In this document: piece by piece, positions 51,390 to 60,745 of the stretch
Numbering within the stretch: position 1 is the first letter of the stretch
Layout of the letters: each line of letters opens with the position of its first letter
Origin: DATARR01 sp044868005
Lineage (GTDB): Bacteria > Acidobacteriota > Thermoanaerobaculia > Multivoradales > UBA5704
Length of the DNA: 64,000 bases
Direction of reading: 5' to 3'
Assembly: GCA_044868005.1 (NCBI GenBank)
Contig: JBIOVX010000097.1
Span: 1 to 64,000 of the forward strand
The notes under the pieces: model-generated
Database searches by the model: none
Told to the model about the DNA's origin: nothing
Seen by the model: the letters and a program-made list of their open reading frames with translations, nothing else
Program-made: the position numbers and the translations under genes

Positions 51390-53230
51390 TTCCGCTGCCC
51401 CCGGCGCGCCCGCTCGATGAGGCGCGCCGAGTCCTTCATGCACTCCATCATCTTCTCTTGCAGGGCCTCGCCCCGCTCGCCGAGGTTGCGGGCATGCGCG
51501 AGCACGGTGCGCGCGCGATCCTCCTCGCCGAAGGCCAGGAGGGCCATCCCCAGGTGGGTGAGCGTCGTGGAGGAGGGCCCCAGCTCGCTCGACTTGGAAA
51601 GGAAGTCGATCGCGCGGTCGAACTCCTTCCGCTTGTAGTGCACCCAGCCGAGGGCGGCGAGCGGGAACTGCTTGATCTCGTCGGGAGCCAGCTCCACCGA
51701 ACGCCGGGCGTAATCGAGGGCTTCGTCGAGGTCTTCCTCCATCTCCGCCAGGTTGTAGGCCATCTCGTAGTAGGCGATGGACTTGGTGAAGTTGGAGCTG
51801 CCCTCGTCGAGCAGCCGTTCGCCGATGTTGTTGCCCTCGCGGAACTTGCCCTGGCTGCGCATCGCCTCGATCAAAGCGGCGTAGGCGGTGGCCTTGAGCA
51901 TCTCCCCGGGGTTCAAGTCCAGCACCTTGCGCGTCACCGCCTCGATCTCCTGGTTGCGGTTCATGTTCAGGCAGAGGAGGGCGTAGGACATCAGCAGCGT
52001 GGGGTTCTCCGGATCGAGCGACAGGGCGCGCCGGTAGCAGGAGTGGGCCTGCTTCAGGTTGTCGCGGGTGCGGAATTCCTCGCCCTTGCGGAACCAGGAC
52101 GCGGCCTCGCCGTCCACCTCCGGCAGCGGCGTGCCGGCGTGGCCGGAGAGATAGCGCACGAGGTCCTGGTACTGCAGCTTCTTCGGGTTGAGCCGCTGGG
52201 CCTGGCGGAAGGAATCGAGCGCCTTGCGCGTCCAGTGGCGGTCGAGGTAGGCGAGGCCCAGCAGGTGGTGGGCCTCCTCGAACGCCGGATCGTGCCGCAC
52301 GGCCTCCTGCAGGAAGTGCACGGCCGAGGAGAGCTTGCCCATCTCGTAATAGCAACTGCCGAGCAGGAAGAGCGCCTGGGGCACGGCATCCACCTGCACC
52401 GCCCGCTCCAGGAAGAGCACGGCCTTGGCGAGATTTCCTTTGCCGGCGTACACGGCGCCGAGGCTGAAGTGCGGCAGGAAGCTCTCGGGATAGATGGCCA
52501 CCGCCCGCTTCAGGAACTCCTCGGCCCGCGTGTGATCGCCGCGCTCGTAGTGGATGACGCCGCTGTAAACGAGCCCCTCGTAGTGGTCCGGCTTGACCTC
52601 CAGCACGCGCGAGAAGTACGTCAGCGCCTGCTCGCTGTTGGCCTCGTTGAAGTGGGTCTCGCCGAGGAAATAGGCGAGCTCGTAGTTGCCGCGGTCGAGC
52701 TTGTAGGCGGTCTCTAGGGCGACCACCGCGCGCTCGACGTCGAAGGCGAAGAGGGCGTACTCGGCGTCCTCCAGGTGCTGCAGGAAGAGCTTCCGCTTGT
52801 CGCCGTGATAGAGCCCGGCGATGCGCTCCTTGGTGGCCAGGAACCGCTCGCGCTTCTCCAGGGCGAGGAGCTGGTAGTCCATCTTGGACTCCCACAGCTC
52901 GCTCCACTCCTCCCAGCCGATGTATTTCTTCTGCTCCAGCAGCTCGCGCAGGGCGGAGACGCCGGTCTGATTGATGAGGATGTTCTTCTCCTGCTTGTGC
53001 AGGGCGCCGAGGAGCTGGCGGACGGTCTCGGCGGTGCGCTTGACCGCCTCCTCCAGGATGGAGATGCGCTCCAGCAGGTGCTCGTCGAAGGAGAAGCTCT
53101 CCTCCGAGGCCTCCTCGTACGACTCCTCCTCTTCGCGCAGCGAGCCGGAGAGCACCAGCAGCTTCTGGTGGCAGCGGACGCAGAACTCGTGGTCATCCCG
53201 GTTGGGGGCGCCGCAGACTTGGCAATACAT
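51386..53230 (-). CDS. Zinc-ribbon and TPR protein
   Basis: 614 residues. N-terminal zinc ribbon YCQVCGAPNRDDHEFCVRCH (Cys3, 6, 17, 20), an acidic coiled-coil region 30-110, then about a dozen TPR repeats such as LAYFLGETHFNEANSEQALT, PHFSLGAVYAGKGNLAKAVL and LAALGWVHYKRKEFDRAIDF. It looks cytoplasmic; probably a large scaffold. Partner unknown. The architecture, ribbon plus coil plus long TPR, recurs in deltaproteobacteria and acidobacteria as far as I recall. Confidence 0.8.
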   Translation of the reverse strand: MYCQVCGAPNRDDHEFCVRCHQKLLVLSGSLREEEESYEEASEESFSFDEHLLERISILEEAVKRTAETVRQLLGALHKQEKNILINQTGVSALRELLEQKKYIGWEEWSELWESKMDYQLLALEKRERFLATKERIAGLYHGDKRKLFLQHLEDAEYALFAFDVERAVVALETAYKLDRGNYELAYFLGETHFNEANSEQALTYFSRVLEVKPDHYEGLVYSGVIHYERGDHTRAEEFLKRAVAIYPESFLPHFSLGAVYAGKGNLAKAVLFLERAVQVDAVPQALFLLGSCYYEMGKLSSAVHFLQEAVRHDPAFEEAHHLLGLAYLDRHWTRKALDSFRQAQRLNPKKLQYQDLVRYLSGHAGTPLPEVDGEAASWFRKGEEFRTRDNLKQAHSCYRRALSLDPENPTLLMSYALLCLNMNRNQEIEAVTRKVLDLNPGEMLKATAYAALIEAMRSQGKFREGNNIGERLLDEGSSNFTKSIAYYEMAYNLAEMEEDLDEALDYARRSVELAPDEIKQFPLAALGWVHYKRKEFDRAIDFLSKSSELGPSSTTLTHLGMALLAFGEEDRARTVLAHARNLGERGEALQEKMMECMKDSARLIERARRGQRK

Positions 53231-53302
53231 GGGAATTCACAATGGCGAATCAAGAATGACGAAGGGGGTCATCCGCCAGCCTGCTCGCCAGAAGCTCCTT
53301 TC

Positions 53303-53374
53303 GAATTCAGAATGACGCATGGGGCAATCTTTCTCATTTATAATTCTCTGATTGCCATCCGTCATTCGTAATTA
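53303..53374. repeat. AT-rich inverted repeat at the end of the hbd gene
   Basis: GAATTCAGAATGACGCATGG at 53303-53322 pairs imperfectly with CCATCCGTCATTCGTAATTA at 53355-53374. A third, partial copy lies at 53232-53264. The right arm runs 13 nt into the hbd gene and forms its final Asn-Tyr-Glu-stop. Confidence 0.6.
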
Positions 53375-54216
53375 TAGAACCCTTTGCCCGTCTTCCGCCC
53401 CAGCCTCCCCGCGTCCACCATCTTCACCAGCAGCGGGCAGGGCCGGTACTTGGGATCTCCGAAGCCCTGGAACAGCACCCGCAGGATGTCGAGGCAGACG
53501 TCGAGGCCGATGAGGTCGGCGAGCGCCAGCGGCCCCATGGGGTGATTCATTCCCAGCTTCATAACCTCGTCGATGGCCTCCGCCTTCCCGACCCCCTCGT
53601 AGAGGCAGAAGATCGCCTCGTTGATCATCGGCATGAGCACCCGGTTGGAGACGAAGCCCGGCGCGTCGTGCACCTCGACCGGCGTCTTGCCCATGCGCCG
53701 GGAGGCCGCCTCGACGGCGTCGTAGGTCTCCTGGCTGGTGGCGAGGCCGCGGATCACCTCGACGAGCTGCATCACCGGCACCGGATTCATGAAGTGCATG
53801 CCGATCACCTTGTCGGGCCGCGAGGTGGCGCCGGCCAGCCTGGTGATGGAGATCGAGCTGGTGTTGGAGGCGAGGAGGGTCCGCGGCGGACAGACGCGGT
53901 CCAGCTCGGCGAGCACCTTCTCTTTGACCTCCAGCCTCTCCACCACGGCTTCGACCACGAGGTCGGCATGCGCGAGGGCGGAGAGTGCGCCGCCGGTCGT
54001 GAGGCGGGCGAGGGCGCGGTCACGGTCCTCGGCGGCGAGCTTTCCCTTGCTCACCAGGCGCTCGAGCCCCTTTCCGACCTGCTCCCGGCCGCGTGCCAGC
54101 GCCTCGGGCACCACGTCCACGAGCACCACGTCGTAGCCGCTCTGCGCCGAGACCTGGGCGATACCGTGGCCCATCGTACCCGCGCCGACGACGCCGATGG
54201 TCTGGATGGATTCCAT
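53362..54216 (-). CDS. 3-hydroxybutyryl-CoA dehydrogenase family
   Basis: 284 residues. NAD-binding GVVGAGTMGHGIAQVSAQ at the start, SNTSSISITRLA, catalytic His in GMHFMNPVPVMQLVEVIRG, and the C-terminal half with NHPMGPLALADLIGLDVCLD. Oxidises 3-hydroxyacyl-CoA to 3-ketoacyl-CoA, or the reverse, in butyrate or beta-oxidation metabolism. ATG 54216 begins just before the first strand. The end (GKGFYNYE) lies in a repeat. Confidence 0.92.
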   Translation of the reverse strand: MESIQTIGVVGAGTMGHGIAQVSAQSGYDVVLVDVVPEALARGREQVGKGLERLVSKGKLAAEDRDRALARLTTGGALSALAHADLVVEAVVERLEVKEKVLAELDRVCPPRTLLASNTSSISITRLAGATSRPDKVIGMHFMNPVPVMQLVEVIRGLATSQETYDAVEAASRRMGKTPVEVHDAPGFVSNRVLMPMINEAIFCLYEGVGKAEAIDEVMKLGMNHPMGPLALADLIGLDVCLDILRVLFQGFGDPKYRPCPLLVKMVDAGRLGRKTGKGFYNYE

Positions 54217-54304
54217 CTTCCTAGAGGCCCCCCCGACTCCACCCTCGGTGGACAAGCGAGCCTATGGGATCGGTCGGAAGGGGTCAAGGAAGGCGCTGTC
54301 GCGG

Positions 54305-54337
54305 ATGTGCAAAATCTTCATATGTGCAAAACCTTCA
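54305..54337. promoter_or_regulatory. Two 16-bp direct repeats upstream of the kinase gene
   Basis: ATGTGCAAAATCTTCA (54305-54320) and ATGTGCAAAACCTTCA (54322-54337), spaced 17 bp and differing at one base. They lie between the divergent hbd and histidine kinase genes, 60 nt before the kinase ATG, and look like a regulator site. Confidence 0.55.
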
Positions 54338-54396
54338 GGAAAGGGTAAACTACAGGGGCAGATATCCAAGACGGCGAGGGCGGAGCAGCAGGGAGC

Positions 54397-55731
54397 ATGG
54401 AGAGTCCCGTATCACGGGCATACCCGAAGATCGAGATGTCGGAACGGCTGGCGCTGCTGGAGTCCGAGCGCCGCAATGAGGCGCTGGTCCGCCTGCAGGA
54501 GGCCAGCGCCGGCCTGCTCGGCCTGGAGGGCGAGGCGCCGAGCTCCGACCGGCTGATCGAGATCCTCTGCCACGTCACCGGCGCGCCGCGGGGCGTCTAC
54601 TGGCTGCTGGACGCAGCGCCGGCCGGGTCTCCCGCGTTGCTCGCGCAGGGGATGTACGGCGTGCGCCGCATCCCGCGCAACGACGTCGACCGGCGGATGC
54701 AGGAGCTGCTGCTGCGGATCGAGCTCTCGTCCGACCATCCGGTGGCGGTGGCGGCGCGCACGATGCTGCCGGTGGCGCTGCCCGATACGCAAGCGGACGA
54801 CACGTGGACCGAGCTCTCTTTCCTGTGGCACCGCACCGGCATTCGCTCGCTGCTCGCCGTGCCGCTGCGCGCCCGCGGCCGCCTGCTCGGGGTGGTCGTC
54901 CTCACCTGGCGGGAGGAGGACCGCAGCGCCGACGAGTCGATCGTCCGTACGGCCGAGGTGATCGCCAACCAGGTGGCCTCGGCGCTCGACACGGCGGCCC
55001 TGGTCGAGGAGCTGTCGCGGGCCAACCGGCTGAAGGACGAGTTCCTGGCCACGCTGTCGCACGAGCTGCGCCACCCGCTCGGCGTCATCCTCAATTACGC
55101 CGAGATCCTCGCCGGCGATGCCGAGGCCCAGCGGCTGCCGCTGGTGCGCAAGGCGGCGGAGACCATCCGGCGCAACGTCCATACCCAGGAGCGGCTGGTC
55201 GCGGACCTGCTCGACCTGTCGCGTCTGCAGACGGGCAAGCTGGCGATCCAGCGGCAGCCCGTGCAGCTCGCGCCGCTTCTCGCCGAGGTGGCCGAAGCGG
55301 TGCGCGCCGAGACGGACCTCAAGCGGATCGAGCTGCGGCTCGAGAAGACGGAGGAGCCGCTGGCCGTCGAGGCCGATCCCGTGCGCCTGCAGCAGATCCT
55401 CTGGAACCTGATGCAGAACGCCGGCAAGTTCACCCCGGAAGGCGGGCGGGTGACCGTCCGGCTGCAGCGCGTGGATGACGAGGCGCGGTTGACCGTGGAA
55501 GACACCGGCCAGGGCCTGGAGCCCGAGCTGCTCCCACACGTCTTCGACATGTTCCGCCAGGCGCACTCTCCCGCCAACCTCCGGCACGGCGGATTGGGAA
55601 TCGGCCTGGCGCTGGTGCGCCAGCTCGTGGAGCTGCACGGGGGCCGGGTGCTGGCGGAGTCGGGCGGGCGGGGCCGCGGCGCGCGCTTCACGGTGTGGCT
55701 GCCCCTCTCTCCCGACCCCACCCAAGATTGA
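54397..55731 (+). CDS. Orphan GAF-domain sensor histidine kinase
   Basis: 444 residues, no membrane segment. A GAF-like sensor domain at about 35-200 (LLAVPLRARGRLLGVVVLTW), a HisKA helix with LATLSHELRHPLGVILNY (His about residue 226), and an ATPase domain with N-box WNLMQNAGKFTP, G1 VEDTGQGL and G2 GGLGIGLALV. No response regulator is adjacent. The H-box reads HELRHPL instead of HELRTPL; the Thr-to-His change at a phosphatase-active position is uncommon. ATG 54397 has no clear ribosome site. Confidence 0.88.
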   Translation: MESPVSRAYPKIEMSERLALLESERRNEALVRLQEASAGLLGLEGEAPSSDRLIEILCHVTGAPRGVYWLLDAAPAGSPALLAQGMYGVRRIPRNDVDRRMQELLLRIELSSDHPVAVAARTMLPVALPDTQADDTWTELSFLWHRTGIRSLLAVPLRARGRLLGVVVLTWREEDRSADESIVRTAEVIANQVASALDTAALVEELSRANRLKDEFLATLSHELRHPLGVILNYAEILAGDAEAQRLPLVRKAAETIRRNVHTQERLVADLLDLSRLQTGKLAIQRQPVQLAPLLAEVAEAVRAETDLKRIELRLEKTEEPLAVEADPVRLQQILWNLMQNAGKFTPEGGRVTVRLQRVDDEARLTVEDTGQGLEPELLPHVFDMFRQAHSPANLRHGGLGIGLALVRQLVELHGGRVLAESGGRGRGARFTVWLPLSPDPTQD

Positions 55732-55740
55732 AGCCCGGCC

Positions 55741-55778
55741 TCCTCTCTCCCTCCTTCCCGGTGAGGTGAGTAGGGAGA
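55741..55778. terminator. Hairpin after the kinase gene
   Basis: CCTCTCTCCCT pairs with AGGGAGAGG across a loop of about 20 nt, starting 10 nt after the stop. There is no T-run. It also resembles a half copy of the argC palindrome arm. Confidence 0.35.
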
Positions 55779-55875
55779 GGTCAGGGCATTCATCCAAAGC
55801 AAGCTGTCGACTCATCGCGGGCCTACGACCAAGGTCCAATGGTTGGCTTCCGCCGCCGCATGTGACTCTTTGCGC

Positions 55876-57309
55876 ATGAAGCCCGCCGCGAAGATGTTCG
55901 GCCTCCGCCGCTGCGCTTTCCTCGGCGATCCTCTAGCCATCACGCTCGGCGCCGTCGCGATCGCTGCGCTCGGCGCCGTCCACCTCGCCGCCCAGGAGCC
56001 GCCGCCCCCGACCGCGCCGGAGCCGGCGCCCGCCGCCGCGGCCGAGCCGGAGGAGCGCTCCACGGGGCTGCCGAAGCCCTTCGCCTGGACGTTCAACTTC
56101 GACGCCGGCGTCGGCACTTTCGGCTTCGCCAACTCCCTCTACGCCAACGTCCGCCCGGACCCGTCGGGTGACCTCAGCGACAACTGGTCGGAGAGTTTCG
56201 TGAAGCCCGCCCTCTCGATGACCTACGACCTCGGCGACAGCGAGCTCTACGGCAAGCTCAGCGCGGTCGGCGAGCGCACGTTCGGCGTGCCGCCCTCGGA
56301 GGTCGTCGGCGAGGAGGCCTCGTCGTTCCAGGTCGAGGACCTCCACCTCGGGTGGCGCTCGGGCACCTCGCTGGGCACGTCGAAGGACCTGCTCGAGCTC
56401 TACGGCGGGCGCGCGCAATACCGGATCGGCCACGGCATGCTGCTGTGGGACGGCGCCGGGGAGGGGGGCAGCCGCGGGGGCTTCTGGAGCAACGCCCGCA
56501 AGGCCTGGGAGCTCGCCGGGGTGGTGCGTCTCAAGCCCGGCCCCAACACCTTCGAGGCGTTCTATCTCGACCGCGACGAGGTGCCGGAGAGCGAAACCGG
56601 CGTCGATCTCTGGGGCGCCAACTACGAGCTCGCGCTCGGCGAGGCCACGACCCTGGGCGTGACCTACCTCGACGTCAGCGCGAACCCCGCGAAGAAGCCG
56701 TTGCGCGACGGGCTCGAGGTGATCGACGCCCGCGCCTTCACGGCTCCGTTCCCCGGGCTCTCGGACCTGTCGTTCGAGCTCGAGTACGCCCTCGAGGACA
56801 ACGGCGACCTGCTGCGCTCCGAGGCGTGGACGGCCCAGGTGGCCTACCAGCTCTCCGGCGTCGCCTGGAAGCCGAAGCTCACCTACCGCTACGCCTTCTT
56901 CGAGGGCGACGATCCGGCGACTGCGGAGAGCGAGTCGTTCGACCCCCTGTTCCCCGGCTTCTACGACTGGGGCACCTGGTGGCAGGGCGAGATCGGCGGC
57001 GAGTACTTCCTGGCGAACTCCAACCTGCTCAGCAACATGGTGCGCGTGCACGTGACCCCGAACGACAAGGTCGGCGCCGGGTTGATCGGATTCCTCTTCG
57101 AGCTCGACCACCCGGAGGCCCTCGGCCCCGGAGTCACTGCCCAGGACGTGATGGTCGAGATCGACGCCTACTGCGACTGGAAGCTCAACGACAACTTCAT
57201 TCTCAGCATCGTCGCCGCCTACGGTAACCCGCGGCAGGCCGTGGAGCAGGCGTTCGGCCGCACGGACGACTTCACCTACGGGATGCTCTATCTCGCCTAC
57301 TCCTACTGA
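55876..57309 (+). CDS. Porin-like outer-membrane beta-barrel
   Basis: 477 residues: signal peptide to about 40 (VAIAALGAVHLAAQ), a Pro/Ala-rich spacer, then about sixteen amphipathic strands (WTFNFDAGVGTFGFANSLYA at the start), ending FTYGMLYLAYSY with a terminal aromatic residue. Resembles alginate-export or OprD-like porins. Its position at the head of a decarboxylase/antiporter cluster suggests that amino acids or polyamines cross the outer membrane here; that is inference. The ATG at 55894 is an alternative start; neither has a strong ribosome site. Confidence 0.7.
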   Translation: MKPAAKMFGLRRCAFLGDPLAITLGAVAIAALGAVHLAAQEPPPPTAPEPAPAAAAEPEERSTGLPKPFAWTFNFDAGVGTFGFANSLYANVRPDPSGDLSDNWSESFVKPALSMTYDLGDSELYGKLSAVGERTFGVPPSEVVGEEASSFQVEDLHLGWRSGTSLGTSKDLLELYGGRAQYRIGHGMLLWDGAGEGGSRGGFWSNARKAWELAGVVRLKPGPNTFEAFYLDRDEVPESETGVDLWGANYELALGEATTLGVTYLDVSANPAKKPLRDGLEVIDARAFTAPFPGLSDLSFELEYALEDNGDLLRSEAWTAQVAYQLSGVAWKPKLTYRYAFFEGDDPATAESESFDPLFPGFYDWGTWWQGEIGGEYFLANSNLLSNMVRVHVTPNDKVGAGLIGFLFELDHPEALGPGVTAQDVMVEIDAYCDWKLNDNFILSIVAAYGNPRQAVEQAFGRTDDFTYGMLYLAYSY

Positions 57310-57339
57310 TCCGCCGGACCACCGGCACGGAGAGCCCCC

Positions 57340-59694
57340 ATGCTGGGACGTACGACCAAGCCCCTGACGCGCCGCGCCCTTCTGATCGACGACGAGCTGG
57401 CGTCCCCGGCGAGCGCCGGCGGCCGGGCCGTGCGGGCCCTGGCCGCGGAGCTCTCCGCTCGCGGGGTGGAGGTGATCGAAGCCCTCTCCTTCGAGGATGG
57501 CCTCGCGAGCGCGGCCTCCGACGCGTCGCTCCACGCCGTTCTCCTCAACTGGACCCTGGGCAGCGACGACGGGCGGTCCCACGCCCAGGCGACGGCGCTG
57601 CTGCGGGCGCTGCGCCGCCGCGACGCCCGCATCCCGATCTTCCTGCTGGCCGACCGGAAGGTGGCGGGCACGATCACGGTCGAGGTGGCGGCTCTCGCCG
57701 ACGAATTCGTGTGGACGCTCGCCGACACGGCGGCCTTCGTCGCGGGCCGGGTGACCGCCGCCGTGGACCGCTACGTCGACGGGCTGCTGCCCCCGTTCAC
57801 CGCCGCCCTCGCCCGCTACGACCGGGAGCGCGAGTACTCCTGGGCGGCGCCCGGGCACCAGGGAGGCGTGGCCTTCCTCAAGTCGCCGATCGGCCGCGTC
57901 TTCTTCGACTACTATGGCGAGAACCTCTTCCGCTCCGACATGGGCATCGAGCGCGCCGCGCTCGGGTCCCTCCTCGGCCACAGCGGCCCGATCGGCGCCA
58001 GCGAGCGGTACATCGCCCGCGTGTTCGGCGCCCAGCGCTCCTACTCCGTCCTCAACGGCACCTCGGCGTCGAACCGGGCGATCATGACGGCCTGCGTCGG
58101 CGACTCCGAGATCGCCCTCTGCGACCGCAACTGCCACAAGTCGATCGAGCAGGGCCTGGTGATCACCGGCGGCATTCCGGTCTTCCTGCGGCCCACGCGC
58201 AATCGCTTCGGCATCATCGGGCCGATCCCGCCGGCCGAGCTCGAGCCGGCCGCGATCGAGCGGTCGATCGCCGGCAACCCGCTCACCGCGCGCGCCGCCG
58301 CGGCGCGGCCGGTCTACGCGGTGGTCACCAACTGCACCTACGATGGCATGTGCTACGACGCCGCGGGCGTCCAGGAGCGCCTGGCCGCGAGCGTCGACCG
58401 CATCCACTTCGACGAGGCGTGGTACGGCTACGCGCGGTTCAACCCGATGTACCGCGATCGCTTCGCCATGCGCGGCGCTCCGGGCGACCATCCGGCCGGC
58501 GGCCCGACGGTCTTCGCCACCCACTCCACGCACAAGCTGCTCGCGGCGCTGTCGCAGACGTCGTACATCCACGTCCGCAACGGCCGCGGCGCCATCGACC
58601 ACGGCCGCTTCAACGAGGCCTACTGCTCGCAGGCGAGCACCTCGCCGCTCTATGCGCTCATCGCCTCGAACGAGGTGGCGGCGGCGATGATGGACGGCCC
58701 CGCCGGCGAGGCGCTGACCCAGGAGGTGATCGACGAGGCGGTCGCCTGCCGCTTGGCCGTCGCCCGCGTGCGGCACGAGCTCGCCGCCCGCGGCGAATGG
58801 TTCTTCGCCCCCTGGAACGCGGAGGAGATCGTGGACTCCGCGAACGGGCGCCGGGTGCCGTTCCACGAGGCCTCGCCGGAGCAGCTCGCGACCGACCCCG
58901 GTTGCTGGGTGCTGCACCCGGGAGAGTCCTGGCACGGCTTCGACCACCTCCCCGAGGGCTGGTGTCTGCTCGACCCGATCAAGTTCGGGATCGTCTGCCC
59001 GGGCATGGGGGCCGACGGCGAGCTCGAGCCCCACGGCATCCCGGCCGACGTCGTGACCGCGTACCTGGGCCGGCACGGCATCGTGCCCTCGCGCACCACG
59101 GACCACATGGTGCTCTTCCTCTTCTCGCTCGGCATCACCAAGGGGAAGTGGGGCACCCTGATCAACACGCTGCTCGACTTCAAGGCGGACTACGACCGCA
59201 ACGCGCCGCTCGAGGAGGTGGTGCCCGCCGTCGCCGCGGCCGCCCCCGAGCGCTACGCCGGGATGGGGCTCAAGGACCTCGGCGACGAGATCTGGGCCCA
59301 CATGCGGGCGAGCCGCCAGGGGCACTGGCAGGCCCGGGCGTACGCGACGCTGCCGGCGCCGGAGATGACGCCCCGGGAGGCCTTCCGGCTCCTCATGTCC
59401 GGGGAGGCCGAGAAGGTTCCGCTGGCGGAGATGGCCGACCGGATTGTCGCGGTCGGGGTCATCCCCTACCCGCCGGGCATCCCGATCGTCATGCCCGGAG
59501 AGAGCCTCGGCGCCGCCGACGGTCCCTGGCTGAGCTATCTGCGCGCCCTGCAGGAGTACGGCCACCGCTTCCCCGGCTTCGCCAAGGAGGTCGAGGGTAC
59601 CGAGGAGCGCGACGGCGCCTATCACGTGTACTGCCTGACGACGCAGTCGGTCGCGGCGCCCCGCGCATCCATGCTCGCCGCGGCCGCCGTCTGA
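57340..59694 (+). CDS. adiA: AdiA-like arginine decarboxylase
   Basis: 784 residues, PLP fold-type I basic amino-acid decarboxylase. N-terminal response-regulator-like wing (RALLIDDELASP, LNWTLGSDDGRS), then SWAAPGHQGGVAFLKSPIG, CDRNCHKSIEQG, RIHFDEAWYGYARF and the PLP lysine in ATHSTHKLLAALSQTSYIHV. The C-terminal domain matches E. coli AdiA closely (VLHPGESWHGF, IVPSRTTDHMVLFLFS, YPPGIPIVMPGES, FPGFAKEVEGTE). It converts arginine to agmatine with proton uptake. The product, the PotE-like antiporter and the porin point to acid resistance or polyamine production. Confidence 0.88.
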   Translation: MLGRTTKPLTRRALLIDDELASPASAGGRAVRALAAELSARGVEVIEALSFEDGLASAASDASLHAVLLNWTLGSDDGRSHAQATALLRALRRRDARIPIFLLADRKVAGTITVEVAALADEFVWTLADTAAFVAGRVTAAVDRYVDGLLPPFTAALARYDREREYSWAAPGHQGGVAFLKSPIGRVFFDYYGENLFRSDMGIERAALGSLLGHSGPIGASERYIARVFGAQRSYSVLNGTSASNRAIMTACVGDSEIALCDRNCHKSIEQGLVITGGIPVFLRPTRNRFGIIGPIPPAELEPAAIERSIAGNPLTARAAAARPVYAVVTNCTYDGMCYDAAGVQERLAASVDRIHFDEAWYGYARFNPMYRDRFAMRGAPGDHPAGGPTVFATHSTHKLLAALSQTSYIHVRNGRGAIDHGRFNEAYCSQASTSPLYALIASNEVAAAMMDGPAGEALTQEVIDEAVACRLAVARVRHELAARGEWFFAPWNAEEIVDSANGRRVPFHEASPEQLATDPGCWVLHPGESWHGFDHLPEGWCLLDPIKFGIVCPGMGADGELEPHGIPADVVTAYLGRHGIVPSRTTDHMVLFLFSLGITKGKWGTLINTLLDFKADYDRNAPLEEVVPAVAAAAPERYAGMGLKDLGDEIWAHMRASRQGHWQARAYATLPAPEMTPREAFRLLMSGEAEKVPLAEMADRIVAVGVIPYPPGIPIVMPGESLGAADGPWLSYLRALQEYGHRFPGFAKEVEGTEERDGAYHVYCLTTQSVAAPRASMLAAAAV

Positions 59695-59707
59695 GGAGTG
59701 ACGCGCG

Positions 59708-60715
59708 ATGATGATCGAGTTCTCGGTCAAGTCGCCGACGCTGCCGATCCCGTTCCATCGGCTGTTGAAGATCGTTGCCCTCGTCGACGCTGAGGATCCT
59801 TACACCCGGGAGCTGCTCGCCGAGATCTCCGCCGCCGGGTACGAGGTCGAGGTGAGCGACCGTTACGAGCGCGACGTCGCCGAGGACGCGGCGGTCGGCG
59901 CCTACGTGGCGCGGACCGACGGGGACCGCCTCGAGCGCGGCCGCGCCCTGGCGCGCGCCGTGCGCGAGACCGGGTTCCAGACGCCTCTCTGGGCGGTGGG
60001 CGACGCGCGCCGGCTCGAGGACATGGCCGTCAGCGGTCTGACCGGCGAGGTGACCGGCTACGTCTACCTCGGACAGCAGACGCCCGCCTACTACGCCAAG
60101 CAGATCGTGGCGAGCGTCGTCGGCTACGGGCTGAGCCTGCTACCTCCCTTCTTCGGGGGCCTCGTCGCCTACGACGCGGAGGCCAACGTGGCCTTCGACT
60201 GCCCCGGTCACCAGGGGGGGCAGTTCTACCGCAAGTCGCCCGCCGGCCAGCTCTTCTTCAAGCACTTCGGCGAGCAGATCTTCCGCAACGACCTGTGCAA
60301 CGCCGACGTCGACCTCGGCGACCTCCTGATCCACGAAGGCGCCGCCTTACGCTCCCAGCGTCACGCCGCCGAGGTGTTCGGCGCCGACCGCACCTACTTC
60401 GTGCTCAACGGCACGAGCACGTCCAACAAAGTGGTGACCGGGGCCGTGCTGCACCGCGGCGACCTGGTGCTGTTCGACCGCAACAACCACAAGTCGCTGC
60501 ACCAGGGCGCGCTCGTGCAGGCGGGAGCGATCCCGATCTTCCTGCCCACGGCGCGCAACCCGTTCGGCATGATCGGAGCGGTCGACTGGGACGCCTGGGA
60601 CGAGGAGCGGCTGCGGGAGGACCGCTTCCCGGGCTTCAACTACGAGGTCCAGGGCGTTTTCCAGGAACGCGTCGACGGCCGGATCCGCTTCCACACCTAC
60701 GTGGTCCGCCAGTGA
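59708..60715 (+). pseudogene. Ornithine decarboxylase (SpeC/SpeF-like) with internal deletion
   Basis: 335 codons against about 720 for intact enzymes. Residues 1-304 are the wing domain and the first part of the PLP domain (AFDCPGHQGGQFYRKSPAGQ, FDRNNHKSLHQGALVQAG, NPFGMIGAVD). At codon 304 (about 60617) the sequence jumps in frame to the extreme C-terminus of the family (FPGFNYEVQGVFQERVDGRI). Some 390 residues including the PLP lysine, cofactor aspartate and substrate pocket are missing, so it cannot be a decarboxylase. Real deletion and assembly error are both possible. It starts 14 nt after adiA. Confidence 0.8.
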
Positions 60716-60745
60716 CCCGCGCCAACCCGAAGAAAGGGTAAGGTC

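Noticed and set aside
55933..59730. A 1265-codon open frame on the minus strand opposite the porin and AdiA genes
   Set aside because: Arg/Gly/Val-rich low-complexity product with no domain; it mirrors the GC-rich codons of well-supported plus-strand genes.
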